A stretch of DNA of 6,814 bases, from assembly GCA_051011595.1 (NCBI GenBank), contig JBPCTQ010000127.1, positions 1 through 6,814 on the forward strand, written 5' to 3'. A program made the position numbers and the translations under genes. This document shows, one piece after another, positions 1-5,914 of this stretch (positions are counted from its first letter, which is position 1; every line of letters starts with the position of its first letter). The notes beneath the pieces were generated by a model. The model did not search any database and had not been told where the DNA came from. It saw only the letters and a program-made list of their open reading frames with translations. The stretch is from JAOUEE01 sp051011595. Its GTDB lineage: Bacteria; Actinomycetota; Acidimicrobiia; Acidimicrobiales; SHLQ01.

Positions 1-350
1 GTGGCCCAGTGCAACAGCGTGTGCATGTTGCCTTCGTCGGGGGCCTGGCAGTTGAGCACCCAGGGCCCGTAGTAGGACTTGGCCGCTTCGGCCTGCACCA
101 TGGCCAATGCCACGTGGCCCAGCCCCATGCCGCCCCACTCCTCGGGCATGTGGGGCAACCAGAGACCCTCGGCATGCGCCTTCTTGCGCAGGTCGATGAG
201 CACCTCGACCCGCGCGCCGCCCTCGAGTGGTTCGCCGCCGTCGTGGCCTTCGATCTTGGCTTCGCCCGGTTTGATGACCGCGTCGACGAACTCGCGCACC
301 CGCATGCGGATGGCTTCGTGTTCAGGGTCGAGGGTGAAATCGATGGCCAT
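1..350 (-). CDS. Acyl-CoA dehydrogenase, N-terminal part (ACAD10/11-like), cut by the window edge
   Basis: Only the first 116 codons are inside the window; the gene continues past base 1. The visible protein begins MAIDFTLDPEHEAIRMRVRE, typical of the N-terminal helical domain of FAD-dependent acyl-CoA dehydrogenases, which oxidise acyl-CoA thioesters to enoyl-CoA and pass electrons to electron-transfer flavoprotein. The family pattern LWLPHMPEEWGGMGLG lies near residues 67-82. The stretch NCQAPDEGNM (residues 100-109) closely resembles a motif I associate from memory with the ACAD10/ACAD11 subfamily. The FAD-binding middle domain and catalytic base lie outside the window, so activity cannot be judged. 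The ATG at 350 is supported by GGAG six bases upstream (357-360). The gene lies 74 bases downstream of the aldo/keto reductase on the same strand, so co-transcription is likely, with a hairpin between them. Family call firm; substrate unknown. Confidence 0.87.
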   Translation of the reverse strand, partial: MAIDFTLDPEHEAIRMRVREFVDAVIKPGEAKIEGHDGGEPLEGGARVEVLIDLRKKAHAEGLWLPHMPEEWGGMGLGHVALAMVQAEAAKSYYGPWVLNCQAPDEGNMHTLLHWA

Positions 351-383
351 GGCTGTCTCCTGCTGCGAACGCGTGGTGGCGCC

Positions 384-417
384 CGTTCTACTCGCCCCGG
401 TGAGGAGCGAGCGAACG
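384..417 (-). terminator. Intercistronic hairpin between reductase and dehydrogenase genes
   Basis: An inverted repeat sits in the 74-base gap. The inner arms 391-398 (CTCGCCCC) and 404-411 (GGAGCGAG) pair over eight positions with one G-U wobble, around a five-base loop. The outer arms 384-388 (CGTTC) and 413-417 (GAACG) pair perfectly and extend the stem across a small asymmetric bulge. No U-run follows on the minus strand, so it is not a textbook intrinsic terminator. It could be a U-less terminator, an attenuator, or an mRNA processing or stability element that sets dehydrogenase level relative to reductase. The structure is seen in the sequence; its role is inferred. Confidence 0.45.
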
Positions 418-424
418 CAGCCGG

Positions 425-1315
425 TCAGACGATGACGTGTTCGAGGGCGTCGCCGTCGAACAGCGGGGTGATGTCGTTGGCCTCGATGTCGGCGGCCAGC
501 AGGGCTTTGTCGGGACGGGTGCCGTCGTGGTCGGCCGCGGCTTGCAGGGTGATGGGCAGCAGGCGGCTGTCGCTGGAGGTGTTGAGGAACACCTGGGGGT
601 CGGCCAGCACGTAGTGGACGGCTCGGGTGATGGCGTCGTCGTCGAGCAGCGGTTCGTACCAGCTGTACTTGGGCCCTTCGTGATCGTCGGGCCAACGCTG
701 TCGGGCCACCGCCTTGATGGTCTGCACGGCCACGCTCTGGTCGGCGCAGGCGCCCAGCAGCATCTCCAGGTCGGCCGCGTAGTCATCGATGGCCATGAGC
801 ACGGGGCTGTAGGGCACCAGCACCGAATCGAAGGCGAACTCGGCCAGGCTGCGCAGGTGCATCCTCGGAATCCGCAGGCCGTGACCGGTGACGCCGATGT
901 GGCGAACCAGCCCCTCGGCCCGGGCCTTGGCCAGCGCCTCGATGGCACCACCGGGCGAGAACACCGTCCGCCAGTCGTCTTCTTCGGCCAGGTTGTGCAG
1001 CTGGATCAGGTCGACATGGTCGGTGCCCAACCGTTCGAGGGACGCTTCCAGTTGGGCTCGGGCCCCGTCGGCGGTGCGTTCGCCGGTCTTGGTGGCCAGG
1101 AAGAAATCAGACCGGCGGTCGGCCATCCACGCGCCGACATGGAGCTCGCTGTCGCCGTACGAGGCGGCGGTGTCGATGTGGTTGACGCCGTAGCGGTCGA
1201 GCACCTCGAGGACCTCGTCACGGCGTTTGTCCGACGTTCGGCCCAGAGCGGCGGCCCCGAAGATCACCCGGCTGCTCTGGTGGTTGGTACGGCCGAACGG
1301 CGCCTGGTCGATCAT
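425..1315 (-). CDS. Aldo/keto reductase family oxidoreductase
   Basis: This 296-residue protein has the usual length and layout of the aldo/keto reductase superfamily, cytosolic (beta/alpha)8 barrels that reduce carbonyls with NADPH. The four catalytic residues are all visible: Asp48 and Tyr53 in HIDTAASYGDSE, Lys76 in LATKTGE, and His107 in LIQLHN. GLVRHIGVTGHG is the usual strand after the middle of the barrel. The C-terminal NTSSDSRLLPITLQAA sits where the family binds the NADPH phosphate, but is divergent from the common form. Nothing in the sequence fixes the substrate. The ATG at 1315 has no Shine-Dalgarno sequence. Instead a TAGGTT box ends six bases before it, which fits a leaderless mRNA. 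It is the first gene of a minus-strand pair with the acyl-CoA dehydrogenase and is divergent from the phosphotransferase, so it may process the same metabolite; that link is inference. Confidence 0.9.
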   Translation of the reverse strand: MIDQAPFGRTNHQSSRVIFGAAALGRTSDKRRDEVLEVLDRYGVNHIDTAASYGDSELHVGAWMADRRSDFFLATKTGERTADGARAQLEASLERLGTDHVDLIQLHNLAEEDDWRTVFSPGGAIEALAKARAEGLVRHIGVTGHGLRIPRMHLRSLAEFAFDSVLVPYSPVLMAIDDYAADLEMLLGACADQSVAVQTIKAVARQRWPDDHEGPKYSWYEPLLDDDAITRAVHYVLADPQVFLNTSSDSRLLPITLQAAADHDGTRPDKALLAADIEANDITPLFDGDALEHVIV

Positions 1316-1321
1316 GGAGGC

Positions 1322-1327
1322 AACCTA
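1322..1327 (-). promoter_or_regulatory. Candidate -10 box of a leaderless promoter for the aldo/keto reductase
   Basis: On the minus strand TAGGTT matches the actinobacterial TANNNT pattern. It ends exactly six bases before the reductase ATG, which would put transcription start on or next to the A of the start codon. There is no GGAG-like ribosome site before the ATG, as expected for a leaderless message. No good TTGACA-like -35 box is found at the normal distance. Confidence 0.45.
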
Positions 1328-1330
1328 GAA

Positions 1331-1338
1331 CACCGGTG
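1331..1338. repeat. Palindrome CACCGGTG, copy 1 of 2 in the divergent control region
   Basis: This perfect 8-base palindrome lies just upstream of the candidate reductase -10 box. The identical sequence recurs at 1418-1425, 87 bases away. I found no third complete copy in the window when scanning by eye. The position would suit a repressor or activator site, but no regulator is known. Confidence 0.3.
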
Positions 1339-1377
1339 CGAAGCCCGCCCGGCCACGATCGGCACCCCTCCAGTGTC

Positions 1378-1383
1378 TATGGT
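1378..1383 (+). promoter_or_regulatory. Candidate -10 box for the phosphotransferase
   Basis: TATGGT matches four of six bases of TATAAT and fits TANNNT. Transcription would start near 1390, giving a leader of about 33 bases that contains the ribosome binding site. The -35 region at normal spacing is poor, so this is a weak prediction. Confidence 0.3.
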
Positions 1384-1412
1384 GTCCTGCCGATAGGCAG
1401 CGAAGCAGATGT

Positions 1413-1417
1413 AGGAG
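1413..1417 (+). promoter_or_regulatory. Ribosome binding site that fixes the phosphotransferase start
   Basis: AGGAG lies five bases before the GTG at 1423. It selects that GTG over the in-frame GTG at 1336, which would add 29 residues of low-complexity, non-conserved sequence and would place this ribosome site inside the coding region. Confidence 0.7.
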
Positions 1418-1425
1418 CACCGGTG
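1418..1425. repeat. Palindrome CACCGGTG, copy 2 of 2, overlapping the kinase start codon
   Basis: This is the second copy of the 8-base palindrome at 1331-1338. It covers the spacer between the AGGAG site and the GTG start and includes the start codon itself. A protein bound here could block kinase expression, but the recurrence may also be chance in GC-rich DNA. Confidence 0.3.
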
Positions 1426-2598
1426 GCTCGAGGCAAGAACTTCATTCCGGCCACGGCCGGCGATCTGACGCCGCAGTGGTTGACCGATCAGCTCCGCGCC
1501 CACGGTGACCTCTCCGACGAGGGCGAGGTGGTCGGGTTCCGGATCAGCTCCATCAGCGGGGGCCAAGGCCTCAGCGGTGACCTCATGCGGGTCACCCTCG
1601 ACTACGCCGGCGAGGCCGAGTCGGCGCCCGACACGGTCATCGCCAAGTTCCCCACGGCCAACACCGTCAACCGGGGCATGATCGAACATCTCGGCACCTA
1701 CGAACGCGAGATCGAGTTCTACCGGCATGCATCGGCTGAAGTCCCGGTTCGTATGCCTCGTCACTTCGGCTCGGAGTACGACCCGCAGGTGTTGCCGGCC
1801 GGCTTCAAGTCGGGCACGGCCCGCGTGCTCGAGAAGCTCCCGGGTCGGGTGCATGTGTTCCTCACCCGCGACGTGTCCAAGTTCATGCGGGCCACCGACC
1901 GCCGCTTCGCCCTGTTGATCGAGGACATGGGTGAGGGCGAAGTGCACGACATGACCAGCCCGCCCAGCCCCGATCGCCTGCAGACGGTGCTCGAACACCT
2001 GGCCCAGCTCCATGCTCACTTCTGGGGTGAGACCGGGCTGGTCGGTCGCATCAGCTCGGGCAAGACCGTCACCGACATCCCGCTGGTGCAGCGCCACGTG
2101 AGTCGGTCCCGGGCCGTGCCCGCCTGTCTCGAGCGTTGGCCGGAGATGGCGGGGTCGGCCCACGAGGACATGCTGCGCGAAGCCATCGAACGATTCCCCG
2201 ACGACGTCGCCCGCCTCAACCGGCCCATCACCATGATCCACGGCGACCCGCGTTCGGACAACATGATGTTCTACGACGACGGAACGTTGGCCATCCTCGA
2301 CTGGGCCATGCCGTCGTTCGCCGACCCGGGATACGACCTGGGGTACGTAATCAGCAGCTGTGTCGAACCCGACGACGGTCGGCCCATGGCCCGCAAGCTG
2401 GCCGAGCACTACCACGCCACCCTGCGGTCGAACGGTGTCGAGTACAGCTTCGACGAGCTGTGGGCGAGTACCGAGGCCACCTGCCGGGCTCAGGTCGTGC
2501 AGCAGGCGCTGAGCCTGGTGTTCTTCGAGGGCCACTACGGCGACCAGGACCTGTGCGACTTCTGGATGCCGCGCACGCTCGGCGTCCTGGTCGACTGA
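1423..2598 (+). CDS. Phosphotransferase family protein (APH / ecdysteroid-kinase-like fold)
   Basis: From the GTG at 1423 the protein has 391 residues, normal for small-molecule kinases of the aminoglycoside phosphotransferase/choline-kinase-like fold. The N-lobe lysine is probably Lys75 in VIAKFP, paired with Glu96 in YEREIEFY. LLIEDMGEGE marks the hinge. The catalytic loop is IHGDPRSDN, with Asp275 as base and Asn280 as metal ligand, and the metal-binding Asp293 is in AILDW. All key residues are intact, so an active ATP-dependent kinase is expected. LAQLHAHFWGE and the general layout favour the ecdysteroid-kinase/CHK-like branch over true antibiotic kinases, so resistance is not the likely role. 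The substrate is unknown. The gene is divergent from a reductase and an ACAD10/11-like dehydrogenase. A second in-frame TGA follows three codons after the first, and a hairpin comes soon after. Confidence 0.88.
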   Translation: MARGKNFIPATAGDLTPQWLTDQLRAHGDLSDEGEVVGFRISSISGGQGLSGDLMRVTLDYAGEAESAPDTVIAKFPTANTVNRGMIEHLGTYEREIEFYRHASAEVPVRMPRHFGSEYDPQVLPAGFKSGTARVLEKLPGRVHVFLTRDVSKFMRATDRRFALLIEDMGEGEVHDMTSPPSPDRLQTVLEHLAQLHAHFWGETGLVGRISSGKTVTDIPLVQRHVSRSRAVPACLERWPEMAGSAHEDMLREAIERFPDDVARLNRPITMIHGDPRSDNMMFYDDGTLAILDWAMPSFADPGYDLGYVISSCVEPDDGRPMARKLAEHYHATLRSNGVEYSFDELWASTEATCRAQVVQQALSLVFFEGHYGDQDLCDFWMPRTLGVLVD

Positions 2599-2639
2599 CC
2601 CGCCTGACCCAGCCCCCCGACCGAAACTGCGTGAGTCAG

Positions 2640-2654
2640 CGGTCAGGGTGACCG
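2640..2654 (+). terminator. Hairpin with short T-run downstream of the phosphotransferase
   Basis: CGGTCA (2640-2645) and TGACCG (2649-2654) form a perfect six-base-pair stem with a GGG loop, followed by GTTTCT. The GTTTC can also pair with GAAAC at 2623-2627, so a larger alternative fold is possible. The place, 41 bases after the kinase stop, suits a terminator, though the T-run is short. Confidence 0.45.
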
Positions 2655-2662
2655 GTTTCTGA

Positions 2663-2686
2663 CGCCCGATCGGGCGAGATCGGGCG
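2663..2686 (-). terminator. GC-rich hairpin just downstream of ileS, possibly bidirectional
   Basis: CGCCCGAT (2663-2670) and ATCGGGCG (2679-2686) pair perfectly over eight bases with an eight-base loop. The same bases also contain a 14-base perfect palindrome (2663-2676) and a direct repeat of GATCGGGCG, so two competing hairpins exist. It begins eight bases after the ileS stop codon. No U-run follows on either strand, so if it terminates it is of the U-less kind. Confidence 0.45.
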
Positions 2687-2694
2687 CGACCAGG

Positions 2695-5600
2695 TCAGCC
2701 GGCGACGGTGAGGCCGATCCGGATCGGCGAACCGTCGACCGTGGCCTCGTGCACCGACGTGCCCGTGGCTTCGCCGTAGCCGACGGATGTGGCCAACACC
2801 TGGTCGGCCACGTAGGCCTCGTGGGCGCGGACGGCGTCGGTGACCGGATCGGGCAGCTCGAGCATCAGCGCGATGCGGTCGGTCACCTCGAGGTCGGCGT
2901 CCTTGCGGGCGTTCTGCACCTGGCGCACCACGTCGCGGGCCAGACCTTCGGCTTCCAGTTCAGGGGTGAGCTCGGTGTCGAGCACCACCAAGCCGTCGTT
3001 GCCCGGTAGGGCGGCGGCCACCACTCCTTCCACCGGCTCGACCGCCAGCTCGAACTCGCTCGCTTCGAGCGTGTGGCCGGCCACCGTGACGGTGCCGTCG
3101 CCGTTGTCGGTCCATTCGCCGGCCTTGGCCGCACCGAACACCTTCTGCACGTCGCCGCCCAGCTTGGGGCCCAGGGCCTTGCCGTCGGGGCGCAGGGTGA
3201 ACGACGCATACGACGACAGGTCGTCGTCGACCCGCACGGTCTTCACGTTGACCTCGTGGGCCAGGATGGGGCTGTAGGCCTCGTTGATGCCGGCGCTCAC
3301 CAGGGTGAGCGACGACAAGGGCAGCCGCACCCGCAGGCCCAGGTCTTCGCGCAGTCGCAGGGCGGTGGAAACGGCTTCGCGTACCCGGTCCATGTTGGTG
3401 ACCAGCTCGGGATCGGCCGGCAGCTCTTCCGCATCGGGCCAGTCGGACAGGTGCACCGACTCGCCCGACCGCAGGCCGCCGTAGATCTCTTCGGTGATCA
3501 TGGGCAGGAACGGCGCCGACACCCGACACAGGGTGGTGAGCACCGTGTACAGGGTGTCGTAGGCGTCGCGTTTGTCCTGGTCGTCGCCCGGCGAACCGGC
3601 CGACCAGAAGCGGTCGCGTCTGCGGCGGATGTACCAGTTGTTGAGGGCGTCGATGAATCGTTGGATCTCGGCCGCCGCGCCCACCAGGTCGTAGTTGTCC
3701 ATGGCCGCGGTGGCGGCTTCGACGAGGGCCCGGGTCTTGGCCAGCAGGTAGCGGTCGAGCAGCTGGGTCGAGTCGGTGCGCAGCTCGGCCCGGTAGTCGT
3801 CGACGTTGGCGTACAGGGTGAAGAACGAATAGGCGTTCCACACCGGCAACAGGACCTGGCGGGTGACATCGTCGATGGCCTGGTCGCTGATGCGGGTGTC
3901 GCCGCCCCGGACGATGTTGGTCGACATGAAGTACCAACGCAGTGCGTCGGCCCCCTGCTTCTCGAAGATCTCGGTGGGCTCGGTGTAGTTGCGCAGCTTC
4001 TTCGACAGCTTGGCGCCGTCGTCGGCCAGCAAGATGCCGTGGCAGATCACGTTCTGGAACGACGGCTTGTCGAACAGCGCGCCGGCCAACACGTGCAGGG
4101 TGTAGAACCAGCCGCGCGTCTGGTTGATGTACTCCACGATGAAGTCGGCGGGGTAGTGGCTCTCGAACCACTCCTTGTTCTCGAACGGGTAGTGCACCTG
4201 GGCAAACGGCATCGAGCCCGACTCGAACCAGCAATCGAGCACCTCCGGGACCCGCCGCATCATCGACTTGCCGGTCGGGTCGTCGGGGTTCGGCCGCACG
4301 AGCTCGTCGATGTAGGGCCGATGAAGGTTGGTCGGACGGACACCGAAATCGGCCTCGAACTCGTCCAGGCTGCCGTAGACGTCGATACGCGGGTACGCGG
4401 GGTCGTCGCTGCGCCACACTGGGATCGGTGAGCCCCAGAAGCGGTTGCGGCTGATCGACCAATCGCGGGCACCTTCGAGCCAGCGACCGAATCGGCCGTC
4501 GCGTACGTTCTCGGGGATCCAGTTGATCTGCTGATTCAGCTCCACGAGGCGCTCGCGGATGTCGGTCACCCTCACGTACCAGCTCGGCAGGGCTCGGTAG
4601 ATGATCGGCGTGTCGGTCCGCCAGCAGTGGGGGTAGTTGTGCTCGTAGCTGTCGTGGCGGACGAGCCTGCCGGCCTCCTTGAGGTGCGTGATGATCTGGG
4701 GATTCGCGTCGAACACATTGAGCCCGGCGAAGTCGGGTACCTCGTTTGTGAAGCGGCCGTGGTCGTCGACGGGTACGACCATTCCCATACCGTTGTCCTC
4801 GGCGATGCGTTGGTCGTCCTCGCCGAAACCGGGGGCGCTGTGCACGATGCCGGTGCCCTCGTCGGTGGCGACGAAGTCGTCGCCGAGTACCCGGAAACCG
4901 TACAGATCGACCCGATCGGCGAAGTACGGGAAGAGGGGAGAGTAGGTGCGTCCGACCAGCTCGTAGCCCTTCACGATGCTGTGCTGTGTGGCTCCCTCGA
5001 GCTGCTTCTCGTATGCGTCGACGGTCGCCACCCCGAGGACGTAGAACGCACCGTCGAGCTCCATGACGGCGTAGTCGAGCTCGGGGCCGACGATGAGTCC
5101 GAGGTTGGAGGGCAGCGTCCATGGTGTCGTGGTCCAGGCCAGCATCTTCATCGGACCGGGGTCGTTGGCCTGCGGCTCGAGGTCGAAGGCCACGGTGATC
5201 GCCGGGTCCTGCCGGGGCCGAGTGGCATCGTCGAGGCGGATCTCGAAATTCGACAACGGTGTCTCGGCACCCCACGAGTAGGGCATGACACGGTTCGCCT
5301 CGTAGATGAGACCTTTGTCCCACAGCTGTTTGAACGCCCAGATAACGGACTCCATGTAGTCGAGATCCATCGTCTTGTAGTCGTGTTCGAAGTCGACCCA
5401 ACGAGCCTGCCGGGTGACGGTCTGCTCCCACTCCGCCGTATACCGCAACACCGAGCTGCGGCACTGGTCGTTGAACTCCTCGATGCCGTATTCGGTGATG
5501 GCGGCCCGTCCCGACACGCCGAGCTGCTTCTCGGTTTCCATCTCGGCGGGAAGCCCGTGGCAATCCCACCCGAAGCGTCGCTCGACCATCTTTCCGCGCA

Positions 5601-5838
5601 TGGTCTGGTAGCGGGGAACGACGTCCTTCACGTAGCCGGTGAACAGGTGGCCGTGATGCGGGAGCCCGTTGGCGAACGGTGGACCGTCGTAGAAAACGTA
5701 CTCATGTTCCGGGCTCCGACTGCCGATGGACTTCTCGAAGGTTCCACCGGCTGCCCACCGATCCAGGATTCGAGCCTCGATCGCCGGAAAGTCGGGTTTT
5801 TCGACGTCGGGATAGGGCTTGTGGGCGTGATCAACCAT
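2695..5838 (-). CDS. ileS: Isoleucyl-tRNA synthetase, type 2 (eukaryote-like)
   Basis: The 1047-residue class I synthetase charges tRNA-Ile with isoleucine in the cytosol. The HIGH-type signature is HHGH (61-64) in PPFANGLPHHGH and the KMSKS-type signature is KLSKK (610-614), which keeps the second lysine. The CP1 editing domain carries TTTPWTLPSN (236-245) and GTGIVHSAPGFGEDD (328-342), with the editing aspartate at the end. DWSISRNRFWG (459-469) leads back into the catalytic core. The anticodon-binding helices start near VWN (666-668) and include NNWYIRRRR. The GLPHHGH form, the length, and the absence of a C-terminal cysteine zinc site indicate type 2, which is generally mupirocin-tolerant. 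The frame stays open upstream to 6396, but family homology and the divergent gene place the start at the ATG at 5838. It has no Shine-Dalgarno site; a TAGCCT box lies eight bases upstream. Codon use changes sharply near base 4320. Confidence 0.97.
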   Translation of the reverse strand: MVDHAHKPYPDVEKPDFPAIEARILDRWAAGGTFEKSIGSRSPEHEYVFYDGPPFANGLPHHGHLFTGYVKDVVPRYQTMRGKMVERRFGWDCHGLPAEMETEKQLGVSGRAAITEYGIEEFNDQCRSSVLRYTAEWEQTVTRQARWVDFEHDYKTMDLDYMESVIWAFKQLWDKGLIYEANRVMPYSWGAETPLSNFEIRLDDATRPRQDPAITVAFDLEPQANDPGPMKMLAWTTTPWTLPSNLGLIVGPELDYAVMELDGAFYVLGVATVDAYEKQLEGATQHSIVKGYELVGRTYSPLFPYFADRVDLYGFRVLGDDFVATDEGTGIVHSAPGFGEDDQRIAEDNGMGMVVPVDDHGRFTNEVPDFAGLNVFDANPQIITHLKEAGRLVRHDSYEHNYPHCWRTDTPIIYRALPSWYVRVTDIRERLVELNQQINWIPENVRDGRFGRWLEGARDWSISRNRFWGSPIPVWRSDDPAYPRIDVYGSLDEFEADFGVRPTNLHRPYIDELVRPNPDDPTGKSMMRRVPEVLDCWFESGSMPFAQVHYPFENKEWFESHYPADFIVEYINQTRGWFYTLHVLAGALFDKPSFQNVICHGILLADDGAKLSKKLRNYTEPTEIFEKQGADALRWYFMSTNIVRGGDTRISDQAIDDVTRQVLLPVWNAYSFFTLYANVDDYRAELRTDSTQLLDRYLLAKTRALVEAATAAMDNYDLVGAAAEIQRFIDALNNWYIRRRRDRFWSAGSPGDDQDKRDAYDTLYTVLTTLCRVSAPFLPMITEEIYGGLRSGESVHLSDWPDAEELPADPELVTNMDRVREAVSTALRLREDLGLRVRLPLSSLTLVSAGINEAYSPILAHEVNVKTVRVDDDLSSYASFTLRPDGKALGPKLGGDVQKVFGAAKAGEWTDNGDGTVTVAGHTLEASEFELAVEPVEGVVAAALPGNDGLVVLDTELTPELEAEGLARDVVRQVQNARKDADLEVTDRIALMLELPDPVTDAVRAHEAYVADQVLATSVGYGEATGTSVHEATVDGSPIRIGLTVAG

Positions 5839-5846
5839 GGGTGCTA

Positions 5847-5852
5847 AGGCTA
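5847..5852 (-). promoter_or_regulatory. Candidate -10 box for ileS (possible leaderless start)
   Basis: TAGCCT on the minus strand fits TANNNT and ends eight bases before the ileS ATG. Transcription would start within a few bases of the start codon, leaving no room for a 5' leader from this promoter. The -35 region at normal spacing is poor. A more distant start inside the divergent gene cannot be excluded. Confidence 0.35.
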
Positions 5853-5914
5853 GCGAGCCGAAAGGATTCGTTGGGCCCATCGGGATCTTCGCCGTTCGTG
5901 CCGACACCGGAGCC

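Noticed and set aside
1336..1422. Upstream GTG start for the phosphotransferase
   Set aside because: The extra 29 residues look non-conserved, and the AGGAG site at 1413-1417 serves the GTG at 1423.
1312..2535. 407-residue minus-strand frame opposite the phosphotransferase
   Set aside because: It is antisense to a kinase with intact catalytic motifs, has no family features, and its composition is that of a GC-driven shadow frame.
1423..2598. Reading the phosphotransferase as an aminoglycoside resistance gene
   Set aside because: The fold is shared, but the hinge, LHAHFWGE motif and metabolic neighbours fit a housekeeping small-molecule kinase, and there are no mobile-element or resistance genes nearby.
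2960..5569. Very long minus-strand reading frame (869 residues) overlapping ileS in another frame
   Set aside because: It is rich in Arg, Gly and Pro with no recognisable domain and lies wholly within ileS, which has every IleRS motif. Such frames arise from high third-position GC.
3073..5847. Long plus-strand frames (452 and 406 residues) opposite ileS
   Set aside because: They are rich in Val, Gly and His with no domains or ribosome sites, and are antisense to a conserved essential gene.
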